DNA of 64,000 nt from Phycisphaerae bacterium (GTDB lineage: Bacteria > Planctomycetota > Phycisphaerae > UBA1845), in contig JAJDDQ010000085.1 in the NCBI GenBank assembly GCA_029260215.1, positions 1 to 64,000 of the forward strand. Reading direction: 5' to 3'. The notes beneath the pieces were generated by a model. It saw nothing but the letters and a program-made list of their open reading frames with translations, was not told the DNA's origin and did not search any database. Position 1 is the first letter of the stretch; each line of letters opens with the position of its first letter. Both the position numbers and the translations under genes were made by a program. This document shows positions 1 to 9,229 of this stretch, piece after piece.

Positions 1-315
1 AAAACTTCCCTGTCCATGACTATCTCCCGATTGAATAAAAGATCGTAACACGCCCGGAATTCTGACAGCCCCCCGCGCCCTGCGCAAGTAAAGTGAGGCG
101 CGAATTATTCCACAGCGCCGAAGGAAATAGCCACACCCCACGCGAATAGACGCCGTTTCTTAGCTACTTCAGGAGGCCATGCCGAGCATCGCATCGGCCT
201 AAGATAATGGCCGGAAAGTGATTAGGCGCAAGCCGCTCCACGCTCCCACTGGCGGCGTCACCGGGAAATTAATTTCCCGACTGGTTCACTGCCTGTCGCT
301 GACGATGGACAGACG
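1..315. other. Intergenic region with a perfect 18-bp palindrome
   Basis: I see no gene here. The one structured element is the perfect palindrome CGGGAAATTAATTTCCCG at 262-279, about 37 bases past the stop of the minus-strand small membrane protein gene. It could be a protein binding site or a 3' stem-loop of that gene. There is no clear T-run beside it, so I do not call it a terminator. Confidence 0.5.
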
Positions 316-504
316 TCACCGTTTGATGTGAAGCTGATCGGACGAAATAACCTGGTGGCGCTTAAGCCCACTGTCCTTCAATTCGCCACAGGAGCTGCAC
401 CCACCCTGACCGCGACGCTTCAACCAGCGATACGCACGCCTGGAAAGAAACGCAGCCGCCGAAGCGACTGCGAGAATTGATACACAAGTTTGCCAGTCCA
501 TCAT
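316..504 (-). CDS. Small Cys-rich single-pass membrane protein (FeoB-associated-like)
   Basis: A 62-residue protein that starts MMDWQT, has one hydrophobic segment (about residues 7-20), then an Arg-rich stretch (SRRAYRWLKRR) and a GGCSSCG cysteine cluster. This layout resembles the small FeoB-associated Cys-rich membrane proteins that sit near ferrous iron transporters, but no feoB lies in the window, so the role is inferred. A longer reading from a GTG at 549 would begin one base after the stop of the 1287-residue gene upstream. I prefer the ATG pair at 504/501 because the family normally starts just before the membrane segment. The close spacing suggests co-transcription with the upstream gene. 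Confidence 0.55.
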   Translation of the reverse strand: MMDWQTCVSILAVASAAAFLSRRAYRWLKRRGQGGCSSCGELKDSGLKRHQVISSDQLHIKR

Positions 505-550
505 GACCGGACCCGCCAGACGCTGAAAACCGCACAGGCAATCCCGCACG

Positions 551-3500
551 TCAGCGAATCACATATTTGAGCCGCCGCCGCATCGTGCCCAACCCAAGCA
601 TCATGCCCGACAGACTGATGAGACCCAATACACCGCACGGCGCCGCGCCACAGCCACGCGGCATGTCGCCCTCGACCTCATCCGGGGCCGGCTGAGCGGG
701 TGGCTCCTCCACAACAACCGTCGTGTCGTCCACCACATCAGCGACCGGATCGGGTTCCGGCTCATCCTCGACGATCACCTCTTCTTCAGGCTCATCGTCC
801 GACACAACCCGCGACGGCCCGTTTTCGTTTTCGCCCACCGCGAACACGCTCAGCCGATCACGCACTCCCCACAGCGTAGCCAACCCGGCATCGCCCAGAA
901 AAACGCCGTAATCGCCAATGGCCTCGGTAGCCGCCGACACGCCGGCGTATGTTTCGCCCGCACGCTCCCACTGCCCGGTCTCTTCATTGAACACGTGCAA
1001 ATCCACATCGGACGGAACCAGACCCGCGCGCGCCAAACCGGACCGCGGCACGAACAACTGCACCACAACATCATAAGAGCCGGGCGCCATCGAGGTCGTC
1101 GCTTGCAGCGTGTACCCCAAAGCGCGCGAACCGGTGAACCCGCCAAAAGTCTTCCCGCCCTCAAGTCCCGGAATGTCATCTCCGTTGTTGAACAACTCCA
1201 ACTCGACCATCTGCCCGGTCGTGCCGCCTGTAATTTCCAAAATACCGCCAGCCGTACCGTCTTCGGTCATAACCGTCAGCGTGAGTCCGCCCAGCGGGCC
1301 GATGACTCCGGACGCAAACTCAGGACCGGCAGGCTCCTCTTCCACTTCGACGACGATCGGTCCGCCTCCCCCGCCACCGCCGCCGTTGTTGGGGTTGTCG
1401 CCGTTCGGCGTACTGTCACAAACATCGCCAAGCGTATCGCCGTCGGAATTAAGCTGATTGCCGTTCGAGATAAGCGGGCAGTTGTCCGAAACATCCAACA
1501 CACCGTCATTATCGTCGTCATCGTCGCCGATGTTGCACATGCCGTCAGCATCGGTATCAAGCCCATCGCTCGCCGGCCTGTTGTCCGCCAACGGACCGAA
1601 GCCATCCACGCCGACCACGCAATCATCGCAACCATCACCGTCCGCATCGCCGCAGACCGACGGGGACGCATCGTTCGGATCAAGATCGTCCGTCACACCG
1701 TCATTATCATCATCAACATCGCCGGCGTTGCATCGCCCGTCCGAGTCCGTATCGACTCCATCATTGGCGACATCGTTATCCGCCAAAGGCCCGAACCCGT
1801 CCACGCCGACCGAACAATCATCGCAGCCATCGGCGTCCGCATCACCGCAGACCGACGGGCTTGAATCATCCGGGTCGTTGTCATCCAGCACGCCGTCATT
1901 GTCATCGTCCGTATCGCAGGCATTGCCCTGCGTATCACCGTCGTTGTTGGCCTGATCGACATTGCCCACGTCGACGCAATTGTCCCCGGTGTTGCAAATC
2001 CCATCGACATCGTTGTCATCGCCGTCATTACCCGGATCGTTGTCCGCCAGCGGGCCAAACCCATCTACGCCGACCGAGCAGTCGTCGCAACCATCCCCGT
2101 CGGAATCGCCGCAAACGCTCGCATTCGCATCATTCGTGTCCGCAGCATCGAGCACGCCGTCGTTGTCATCGTCCGCATCGCCGGCGTTGCACAGCCCGTC
2201 CGAATCGGTATCCAACCCGTCGTTGGCGACGTTGCTGTCCGGCAGCGGACCAAACCCATCCACGCCAACCGAGCAATCATCGCAGCCATCGCTGTCCGTA
2301 TCACCACAGACCGAAGCGCTTGCGTCGTCAGGGTCATCGCCATCCAACACACCGTCGTTGTCATCATCTGCATCGCCGACATTGCACAAGCCGTCCGAAT
2401 CGGTATCAGGCCCATCGTTGGCGACGTCATTATCCGCCAGCGGCCCGAACCCATCTACACCGACCGAGCAGTCGTCACAACCATCGCCGTCAACGTCGCC
2501 ACAGACCAAAGCGCTCGCATCGTCCGGATCGTCGTTATCCGACACGCCGTCATTGTCATCATCCGTATCGCAGACATCGCCCAGCCCATCCCCGTCGAGG
2601 TTCAACTGATCCGGGTTGTCCATCTGCGGGCAATTGTCACAGGCGTTACCGAACGAATCCGCATCGTCGTTCAACTGGTCGTCGTTATTCGTGGTTTGAC
2701 AATTGTCGCACAAATCGCCGAACGAATCCGCATCGCTGTTGTTCTGAAGCGGATTCGGAACGAACGGGCAATTGTCGTTGGTATTGAGAATGAAATCGCC
2801 GTCGATCTCCGCATCGCACGCATCGCCGACAAAATCTTCGTCCATGTCAGCCTGATCCGCGTTCGGCACCGTCGGGCAATTGTCGTTGCACATCGCCGTA
2901 ACACCACCGGTGCATGGAATCGCACTCGGGCCGAAGAAGTCTGGAACACCGTCGCCGTCCGTGTCATCTTCGCATGCATCGCCTTCACCGTCGTTGTCGT
3001 TGTCCGCCTGATTGGGATTGAACGCGAACGGACAATTGTCGCACACCTCACCCACGCCGTCGTTGTCCGTATCGAGTTGGTCCTCGTTGTCATCGGACGG
3101 GCAATTGTCGCAATCATCACCAAACGAGTCGTTGTCGCCGTTGGCCTGCGTGGGGTTGAAAACGCCGAAGCAATTATCAATCAAGTCGTCAACGCCGTCA
3201 CCGTCCAGGTCCGGGTCGCACACGTCGCCGATCCCGTCCCCGTCGCCGTCAGCCTGATTCGTATTCCCGTCATTCGGACAATTATCGTCACACCCCAGCG
3301 TCTGACCGGGCGCACAAGGTGTACTCGCAGGACCATCGCCGTCGTCGAGTATGCCGTCGCAATCCGTATCGTCCGCCACGCCTGCGCGATGAATGCGATA
3401 CTCGGACAACAAATCGTTGCACGAATCCGAAACAGCATTACTGAATACGAGCGTGTGAATGTCCGTCGATGACAGGCTGAAGGAAAAACTGTACGTCCGA

Positions 3501-4414
3501 AGGTCGGCCGTCGTCGGATCACCGTTGGCCGCCACAAACGCGCCATTCGCATCCAGCGCGTACACACTGCTCGCCGTCACCGTCCGGGAGTCCATAACTT
3601 CGCTGAACGTCACCGTCAGCACATCGCCCGCAAGCGGCAGGCAACCCGGCGCGACAATCGACACCCGTGGCCGAACATTGCCCACGCCCGGAATCGACGA
3701 TCCCAGAACATCGGTTTCAAGAATCAAGTCGCGATCGTCATCGTCCACGCAACCGCTGAAATCAAGGTCCGCCCGCAGATCGTATCCGTTCGGACAGGGC
3801 GCTGAGGCAATAGCGTTGCAACAACCCAACCCCGGATTCGGACAGCACAGACCAAGAGAGTTGGAAATTATCGTAGAATCCGCTGCGTTGACCGCACCGC
3901 TGCGATTCGCGTCTGCCTGTAAAACCGAGAATTGAAAAACCGCCGAGCCACCCTCCACACCGTCGCCGGTAGGCAGAGTCGGGTTTCGCGGATTCGCAAC
4001 TTCACCGTCCAGCGCATCACCGGAACCATTCACCACACTTTGCACGACCACAAGGGTCAAACGCTGTCCAGCCACCGGCGTCCCCAGCGTAAGCGTAGCC
4101 GTCGTCGGCGAACCGCTGGTCTGCACAGCGACCGATACCGTCGCCCCCGTCCCCGCGCAGTCAGCCTGAAGCGGTGCTGGAGCGAAATTCAACCGCGCCG
4201 AAATCGCGCCGGCCGGAATCGTGACGTCCTGATCGAACGTGATGACGATCTCGGACAGGGACGAGTCATCCACGGTCCAGTCGTCCGGATGCGGCGAAAC
4301 GTCGACAATCCTAGGCCCCTGAGCAAGCGCCTGCCCGCAAGCGAACAGCACAAAACCCAAGACCGTTAGCGAACGAGCCTCGTGAACAAAGCGTGTGACA
4401 AATCGGTTACTCAT
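551..4414 (-). CDS. Secreted 1287-aa thrombospondin type 3 repeat protein with Cys-containing C-terminal anchor
   Basis: The protein has a signal peptide (hydrophobic core then ALAQ, about residue 32), an Ig-like domain of the SbsA/Big_5 type (about 35-165), a dockerin-like stretch with Cys pairs (about 167-245), and a second Ig-like domain (about 250-345). A very long Asp-rich region follows (about 350-1030) with repeated DxDxDGxxD loops typical of calcium-binding TSP3 repeats. Within it, five copies of a 65-residue supra-unit start VCGD and contain SVGVDGFGPL. A Gly-rich linker, a beta-rich domain (about 1050-1200) and an acidic Pro/Val-rich stalk come next. The C-terminus has GCGAAPCG, a hydrophobic helix and MRRR, like a MYXO-CTERM-type sorting tail and unlike PEP-CTERM. 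GGAAGG lies about 12 bases before the ATG. Probably a calcium-stabilised surface protein; partner unknown. Confidence 0.85.
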   Translation of the reverse strand: MSNRFVTRFVHEARSLTVLGFVLFACGQALAQGPRIVDVSPHPDDWTVDDSSLSEIVITFDQDVTIPAGAISARLNFAPAPLQADCAGTGATVSVAVQTSGSPTTATLTLGTPVAGQRLTLVVVQSVVNGSGDALDGEVANPRNPTLPTGDGVEGGSAVFQFSVLQADANRSGAVNAADSTIISNSLGLCCPNPGLGCCNAIASAPCPNGYDLRADLDFSGCVDDDDRDLILETDVLGSSIPGVGNVRPRVSIVAPGCLPLAGDVLTVTFSEVMDSRTVTASSVYALDANGAFVAANGDPTTADLRTYSFSFSLSSTDIHTLVFSNAVSDSCNDLLSEYRIHRAGVADDTDCDGILDDGDGPASTPCAPGQTLGCDDNCPNDGNTNQADGDGDGIGDVCDPDLDGDGVDDLIDNCFGVFNPTQANGDNDSFGDDCDNCPSDDNEDQLDTDNDGVGEVCDNCPFAFNPNQADNDNDGEGDACEDDTDGDGVPDFFGPSAIPCTGGVTAMCNDNCPTVPNADQADMDEDFVGDACDAEIDGDFILNTNDNCPFVPNPLQNNSDADSFGDLCDNCQTTNNDDQLNDDADSFGNACDNCPQMDNPDQLNLDGDGLGDVCDTDDDNDGVSDNDDPDDASALVCGDVDGDGCDDCSVGVDGFGPLADNDVANDGPDTDSDGLCNVGDADDDNDGVLDGDDPDDASASVCGDTDSDGCDDCSVGVDGFGPLPDSNVANDGLDTDSDGLCNAGDADDDNDGVLDAADTNDANASVCGDSDGDGCDDCSVGVDGFGPLADNDPGNDGDDNDVDGICNTGDNCVDVGNVDQANNDGDTQGNACDTDDDNDGVLDDNDPDDSSPSVCGDADADGCDDCSVGVDGFGPLADNDVANDGVDTDSDGRCNAGDVDDDNDGVTDDLDPNDASPSVCGDADGDGCDDCVVGVDGFGPLADNRPASDGLDTDADGMCNIGDDDDDNDGVLDVSDNCPLISNGNQLNSDGDTLGDVCDSTPNGDNPNNGGGGGGGGPIVVEVEEEPAGPEFASGVIGPLGGLTLTVMTEDGTAGGILEITGGTTGQMVELELFNNGDDIPGLEGGKTFGGFTGSRALGYTLQATTSMAPGSYDVVVQLFVPRSGLARAGLVPSDVDLHVFNEETGQWERAGETYAGVSAATEAIGDYGVFLGDAGLATLWGVRDRLSVFAVGENENGPSRVVSDDEPEEEVIVEDEPEPDPVADVVDDTTVVVEEPPAQPAPDEVEGDMPRGCGAAPCGVLGLISLSGMMLGLGTMRRRLKYVIR
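1490..2515 (-). repeat. Five tandem 65-codon repeats inside the TSP3 gene
   Basis: The coding DNA repeats about every 195 bases. Each unit encodes VCGD-x-D-x-DGCDDC, then (S/V)VGVDGFGPL, then a DTDSDGxCN loop and a DDDNDGVxD loop. The third and fifth units carry an extra NC...DQ.N TSP3 insert. The strong nucleotide similarity between units suggests recent duplication or gene conversion. Confidence 0.8.
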
Positions 4415-4471
4415 CTTGTGGCGAATCCTTCCAAGTCTTCCGATACGAAACCTCCGCGCGCACCGACTGCG

Positions 4472-5125
4472 CTACCGCGTCCGCCTCATTCCCACTCCGC
4501 GAAAACCGCGCCGACGCAAGAGTGCGACCATCCCCGCAAGGAGTGTGATCGCTGCCGGCTCTGGAACCACGTTGACGACGAATCGGTTCGCAGTGAACGG
4601 CACTGCCTGCTGGCCGCTGAACAAAACCGTCGCCGGCCCCAGGCTGATCTCAAACCGCCCGCCCGCATCTTCCGACACGTCGAATGCAATCGTCCCAAGT
4701 CCGTCGCTGAACCCGGGAAGTGCAAGATCGACCGGATTGCCGCTTAAACTCTGCGCATTCAAGAATACCCCGCCGTCGGCAGCATTGGCAATAACACTGA
4801 ACACCGGGTGGAGCGAATCGTCCGGGTCTCTCTCGATGAGGTTGCGCGTCAGCGCAAAATCCGAAGCCGACGCATTCCCCGTCACGCTTCCAATCGATTC
4901 GTCCTGTGCAGTGACATTCATGTCCAGAGAATAACCCACAAGATTCGTCGTGTTGTTGTGAAGCAGCACGAGAACCGAGAGCGTCGTACCGGGCATAACA
5001 TCGCCGCCCGGCCCGATGAGCAAGATGGTCTCCGCCCGTGAATTCGAAGCACACAGGCACACGCTAAGCATTGCCACCAACACAACGCATCGAGCGCCGC
5101 GCCGGCAGGCACGTTGGCCGATCAT
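4472..5125 (-). CDS. PEP-CTERM sorting domain protein
   Basis: About 217 residues. The N-terminal signal peptide (hydrophobic VVLVAMLSVCLCA, then SNSRA) is followed by a beta-rich domain of cohesin-like character (LVLLHNNTTNLVGYSLDMNV). The C-terminus is VVPEPAAITLLAGMVALLRRRG, a canonical PEP-CTERM tail: VPEP, hydrophobic helix, basic cluster. Such tails are recognised by exosortase, and none is encoded in this window. I chose the ATG at 5125 instead of an upstream start at 5185 because a purine-rich GGGAGAGAGG to GGAAGGG stretch precedes it and the signal peptide begins there. It lies 57 bases upstream of the TSP3 protein gene on the same strand. Confidence 0.8.
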   Translation of the reverse strand: MIGQRACRRGARCVVLVAMLSVCLCASNSRAETILLIGPGGDVMPGTTLSVLVLLHNNTTNLVGYSLDMNVTAQDESIGSVTGNASASDFALTRNLIERDPDDSLHPVFSVIANAADGGVFLNAQSLSGNPVDLALPGFSDGLGTIAFDVSEDAGGRFEISLGPATVLFSGQQAVPFTANRFVVNVVPEPAAITLLAGMVALLRRRGFRGVGMRRTR

Positions 5126-5350
5126 CCCTTCCCGTCCTCTCTCCCTCGCGCGCAGCCACAGCTTGGTGCAGTCGCAAAATCGCAACCCACCACCGATACC
5201 TGCGCTTGCTTTTTTTCTGGGTCGGAAGCTCGCAACGCCGCGATCGGCGCAAAGCGGAAGGACTCCCTCTCCATACTCTCCCTGCGAAGGAGTCTAGCCG
5301 GGCAAAGTCGGTACAGTCAAGTCCCGTTCCCAAAAGAACTTGCGAAGATG

Positions 5351-5485
5351 TGCATCCTGAAACGAGTGGCAATTCGCGGTGGAGAGTGGCACGGTCTACC
5401 GGCGCAGTCGGTAGACCGTGGGAGTTGTAGGACCCCACGGCCTGGCTCCGCCGGACCGTACCCCCCAAAATGAGATCCCCCCCTC
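5351..5485. repeat. Dispersed repeat R1, copy A (tandem hairpins)
   Basis: The core at 5386-5462 has two hairpins: GGCACGGTCTACC...GGTAGACCGTGG, then CCACGGCCTGGC...GCCGGACCGTACC. The outer arms are also complementary. Other copies are at 19567-19647, 35113-35192 and 49091-49170. Copies A and D (49.1 kb) share flanks on both sides (TGCATCC..AAACG.GTGGCAA on the left, CCCAAAA.G.GA on the right), so the full element is about 130 bp. It lies in the divergent region between the PEP-CTERM and TIGR03790 genes. The remainder of the 5186-5622 gap has no other gene. Confidence 0.8.
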
Positions 5486-5551
5486 GCAAGCATTAGCGGA
5501 CACACCCGCGCCACGCGGACCAAACTTCAATTCAGGAAACCTCATCCCTCG

Positions 5552-5572
5552 CCCCACAATTTGGGGTATAAT
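5552..5572 (+). promoter_or_regulatory. Possible -10 (TATAAT) with overlapping inverted repeat
   Basis: A perfect TATAAT occupies 5567-5572, about 50 bases before the TIGR03790 gene. Directly upstream is the small inverted repeat CCCCA-CAATT-TGGGG (5552-5566), which would sit in the promoter spacer. I could not find a good -35 at 16-18 bases, so the site may depend on an activator or another sigma factor. Confidence 0.35.
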
Positions 5573-5622
5573 GTTGCAATCGGGGATACGGCGGGCCAAG
5601 GGTTTTCAGGAGACAACGCACG

Positions 5623-8349
5623 ATGCAAGGGCGATCAGACGCGGCCCATTCCGCGCAACACCGGATTTGGACATTCGTCGCGCTAGTTTGCGTTGGCGCG
5701 GGTCTTATTCTGACCAGTCAGGTGTGCGCCGGCGGCGGACCCCACAACGTGCTGATCATCATCAACCCCAACAACGACGAATCCCTCTACGTCGGAAACT
5801 ACTACAAGAACGCGCGCAACATCCCCGATCGAAACGTCGTCTACTTCGACCCCCAAGCCGGAGATTACACCGAATTCGTCGGCTTTCACCTCGATGCGCT
5901 TCTGGGCAGCCTCGCAACGCGCGCCATCGAAGACCACATCGACTACGTCATCGTAACGCCGGGCGCCAATTACCGCGTTCCCGCATCGGGACTGATCAGC
6001 GACATCTGCGTATCGGTCAACAACTTCGCGGTCGCCTCCACCTACACAATGGCCCACGTCGTCGACGACATCCTCGCCGGAGACACCTCGCAAAAACGAA
6101 ACGAGTATTTCGGATCCAACAACACCGCCATCGCCTTCGACAGCAACACGTCGTGGCGATTCGGACTGCCCAGCACGTCAACCGAGGCCCACCGCTACTT
6201 CATCGGATCCATGCTCGGCTACACCGGCGCACGGGGAAACACGATCGAAGAAATCACCACCATGATCGACCGGAGCGTCGCGGCCGACGGCTCACGACCC
6301 GACGGCACGTTCTACTACGTTCAAACCACCGACAATGACCGCAGCCCCCCCAGAGACCCGTTTTTCACCCCAGCCGTCGCCGCCATCACCCCGCTCGGTT
6401 TCGGAGCGGAGCACCTCGGCGACGGTGTGCAGAACATCATCCTGCCCATCGGAGAACAGGACTGCCTCGGCGTCATGACCGGCATCGCGAACGTTGATAT
6501 CGTCGGCGCAGACATGACGCTCCTGCCGGGCGCGTTCGGCGATCATCTGACCAGTTGGGCCGGCGACTTCGATAACGCTTCGCAAACGAAAATGTCCGCG
6601 TGGATCGCCAAAGGCGCGAGCGGCTCCTGCGGAACCGTCGAAGAACCCTGCAATTTCCCCGGAAAATTCCCGCATCCGCGCTTGCACGTCTATTACGCAA
6701 AAGGCCTGTCGCTCGGCGAAGCCACGCTGCGCAGTCTCGGCTTCGTTCCGTTTCAGGCATTGATGTACGGCGACCCCCTGACCCGAACCTTCGCCCATCT
6801 GCCCGAAGTCACCGTGAACGATCTCCCCACGGAACCGCTGACCGGCACCATCACCCTCACACCGCAGGCCACCACCACGCATCCCACAGCCGGCATCGAC
6901 CGATTTGAACTGCTGATCGGCGGAATCCTGCATTCCAGCGTCCAGCCGGGGGCGCCCTTCACCGTTGACACCACCAGCCTGCCGGATGGCCGCGTGGAGT
7001 TTCGTGTCATAGCGTTTGAAGATTCCGCCGTCGCCAGCCAGGGCGAATGGTCTGCCGAGGTGCAGGTACGCAACCACAATCGCGACGTAACGCTCATCAC
7101 CGACGCAGCCACCGGCGATCTGGGCAGCGTGTTCACCTTCAGCGTAGCAGCCACCGGCGCAGGCCCAGCCCCTGTGGAAATCAGGCTGATCCAGAATCAC
7201 CGCGTGCTTGCCGCGGTTCAAGATGCAAATTCTGCAGGTTTCGCGGTAGCGGCTGCCACACTCGGTGCCGGCGTGTCCAAAGTCATCGCCGTCGCGGAAT
7301 TTCCCGGAGGCGAACGCGCCCGCAGCGAAGCCGTCACGCTCGACATCGCTTTCGCCACACCGCCCAATCCCGTTGCCCCCGGCAACTCAGCTCCCGTCGC
7401 CTACAACCATACCGTGACAGCCGCTCCGGTAATCGCCCGACTTGTGGACCTGCCCGCCCTCGACGCGGACGGCGATCCACTCGAAATCATCAACGTCTCC
7501 CAGCCCACACAATCCGCGCTCGATTCCGCCGCCAACGCTTTTCTGCTCCGGCCCGACCCAACCGCCACCGGCACAGATTCCTTCACCTTCCAGGCCACCG
7601 ATGGCACGCTGACCAGCAACGTCGCCACCGTCACAATCGAATACTGCACCGTCGTGGAAATCGTCACGCAACCGGCAAGCCGGCAGGCATGCATAGGGGA
7701 AACCATCCAGTTTGAGGTGGCCGCAACCGGTTCCACCCTGTCCTACCAGTGGTTCCGAGGCGGGAGCATTCTGCCCGGCGAAACCGATGCGACCCTCACA
7801 ATCGAAAACGCACAGGCATCCGCCGCCGGATCGTATTCGGTTGAAGTGACCGACACCTGCGGGGACATTCGCACCACGGAAACCAGCACGTCAGCCACCC
7901 TTTCCGTGGACGCCACACCGATTTTTCAGATGCCGCCCGTTGGCACGTCGGTGTGCATCGGCGGGTCATGGTTCGCCATCGTCAGCGCTCCGGGATCGGA
8001 TTCGTTCCAATGGTATCAGGACGGAACCCCCGTTCCGGGCGCGACAAGCTCGTTCCTGTTCCTCACCGAAGTCACACCAGCCGACAGCGGCATGTACACC
8101 GCTGAGGCCATCAACAACTGCGGCAGCGTAATCAGCCCGCCGACCCAGTTCCTGGTCCTCGGGTGCGGCGACGGTGACGGCGACGGCGACAACGATATGG
8201 GGGATTTCGCCCTGTTTCAGTTGTGCTTTACAGGCCCCCAAAAATCCGAGCTGTCCTTCGAATGCGCGCATTTCGATTTCGACGGCGACCGCGACGTGGA
8301 CGTTATCGATTACGACGGTTTCTTCAGCATCGCCGCCGGGCCGAAATAA
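5623..8349 (+). CDS. TIGR03790-type exported protein with Ig-like and dockerin-like C-terminus
   Basis: 908 residues. Signal peptide (residues 1-36, ending VCAGGG), then a TIGR03790-like domain of unknown function (about 40-390). It opens with HNVLIIINPNNDES and YYKNARNIPDRNVVYF and ends at QALMYGDPLTRTF. A beta-sandwich linker and a cadherin-like/Big_9-like domain (about 588-682: PVAYNHTV, DADGDPL, FTFQATDG) follow. Two Ig-like domains (about 685-860) show the typical YQWFRGG and FQWYQDG cores. Asp-rich DGDGDGDND and DFDGDRDVDVIDYDGF motifs at the end resemble dockerin/EF-hand loops. CAGGAG sits 10 bases before the ATG. A second TIGR03790 protein is at 17.9-19.6 kb. Role unknown; probably outer surface or cell-wall associated. 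Confidence 0.8.
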   Translation: MQGRSDAAHSAQHRIWTFVALVCVGAGLILTSQVCAGGGPHNVLIIINPNNDESLYVGNYYKNARNIPDRNVVYFDPQAGDYTEFVGFHLDALLGSLATRAIEDHIDYVIVTPGANYRVPASGLISDICVSVNNFAVASTYTMAHVVDDILAGDTSQKRNEYFGSNNTAIAFDSNTSWRFGLPSTSTEAHRYFIGSMLGYTGARGNTIEEITTMIDRSVAADGSRPDGTFYYVQTTDNDRSPPRDPFFTPAVAAITPLGFGAEHLGDGVQNIILPIGEQDCLGVMTGIANVDIVGADMTLLPGAFGDHLTSWAGDFDNASQTKMSAWIAKGASGSCGTVEEPCNFPGKFPHPRLHVYYAKGLSLGEATLRSLGFVPFQALMYGDPLTRTFAHLPEVTVNDLPTEPLTGTITLTPQATTTHPTAGIDRFELLIGGILHSSVQPGAPFTVDTTSLPDGRVEFRVIAFEDSAVASQGEWSAEVQVRNHNRDVTLITDAATGDLGSVFTFSVAATGAGPAPVEIRLIQNHRVLAAVQDANSAGFAVAAATLGAGVSKVIAVAEFPGGERARSEAVTLDIAFATPPNPVAPGNSAPVAYNHTVTAAPVIARLVDLPALDADGDPLEIINVSQPTQSALDSAANAFLLRPDPTATGTDSFTFQATDGTLTSNVATVTIEYCTVVEIVTQPASRQACIGETIQFEVAATGSTLSYQWFRGGSILPGETDATLTIENAQASAAGSYSVEVTDTCGDIRTTETSTSATLSVDATPIFQMPPVGTSVCIGGSWFAIVSAPGSDSFQWYQDGTPVPGATSSFLFLTEVTPADSGMYTAEAINNCGSVISPPTQFLVLGCGDGDGDGDNDMGDFALFQLCFTGPQKSELSFECAHFDFDGDRDVDVIDYDGFFSIAAGPK

Positions 8350-8422
8350 GCGTGACCGAACCAAACATCGCGGTACACTCGGGCGCTCGGCTGACGCGCG
8401 CACAGGGCGGAAAACCGGAAAA

Positions 8423-9220
8423 ATGTGGCTGATTCTCAACGGAACTATTTTCAACGCGATCACCGTCGCCGTCGGCTCGGGGAGCGGGCTGCTGCTGTCC
8501 GGTCGCTTGCCGGATCGCTATCAGCGCATCGTTCTCAGTTCGCTCGGGCTGATTACCATCACGCTGGGCATCGATGCGAGCGTGAACGTGTTGGGCGCGA
8601 CGATCGAAACATTCAAGCCGACCGGCGAAGCGGGAAAAACCTACGGCGCTGCGTTGGGCATGATTATGGTGACCTCGGTACTGGTCGGAGCAATTCTCGG
8701 CACGCGATGGCGAATCCAGGAACGCATCGAAGGGTTGGGCCTCATTATTCACAAGAGGTTCGGGCGCGGCGACGCGGGCAAGTTCGCCGAGGGATTCCTG
8801 ACGGCCAGCGTCATTTTCTGCGTCGGCCCGCTGACGCTGCTGGGGTGTTTTGAAAACGGCGTGAACGGCGACCCCAGCCTGCTGATGATCAAATCCGTGC
8901 TCGATCTCTTTTGCTCCGTCGCGCTGGCGTCCAGCCTGGGCATGGGTGTGTGCTTCAGCGTGTTCACCGTGCTGATTTTCCAGGGCGGCTTGTGTCTGTT
9001 CGCCTCCCGTTTCGCGACGGCGATTCCGCTCCTGTCGCAGCAACTGGTCAACGTCGTCGGTGGGATACTCCTGCTGGCCACCGCCCTCACTTTGCTGGAA
9101 ATCAAGAAAATCCCTGTGGCGGACATGCTCCCGGGCCTTTTCTTACCGCCGTTGATCGTGGCTGCTGTAGAATGGCTTTCACCGGGAACGTTGATACCGG
9201 TTGCAACAACGGGTTCGTGA
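8423..9220 (+). CDS. DUF554 family membrane protein
   Basis: 265 residues beginning MWLILNGTIFNAITVAVGSG, the typical N-terminus of DUF554 (YdfK/YqgA-type) proteins. Several hydrophobic segments follow, with family-like stretches such as LGLITITLGID, GRGDAGKFAEGFLTASVIFCVGP and SLGMGVCFS. The family is a multipass inner membrane protein of unknown function, possibly a transporter. An open frame extends upstream to 8174, but that part overlaps the end of the previous gene and is low-complexity Thr/Ser sequence, so I place the start at 8423. It is the first gene of a closely spaced run of five. Confidence 0.85.
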   Translation: MWLILNGTIFNAITVAVGSGSGLLLSGRLPDRYQRIVLSSLGLITITLGIDASVNVLGATIETFKPTGEAGKTYGAALGMIMVTSVLVGAILGTRWRIQERIEGLGLIIHKRFGRGDAGKFAEGFLTASVIFCVGPLTLLGCFENGVNGDPSLLMIKSVLDLFCSVALASSLGMGVCFSVFTVLIFQGGLCLFASRFATAIPLLSQQLVNVVGGILLLATALTLLEIKKIPVADMLPGLFLPPLIVAAVEWLSPGTLIPVATTGS

Positions 9221-9229
9221 TCGAACGAT

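Noticed and set aside
1490-2515. Regular repeats that might suggest a CRISPR array
   Set aside because: Repeats are about 195 bp, in frame and coding; no short direct repeats with unique spacers are seen here or elsewhere in the window.
1861-2787. Long plus-strand frames (His/Arg- or Ser/Pro-rich) over the TSP3 repeats
   Set aside because: They are shadows of the Asp-rich repeat gene; their composition mirrors its codons.
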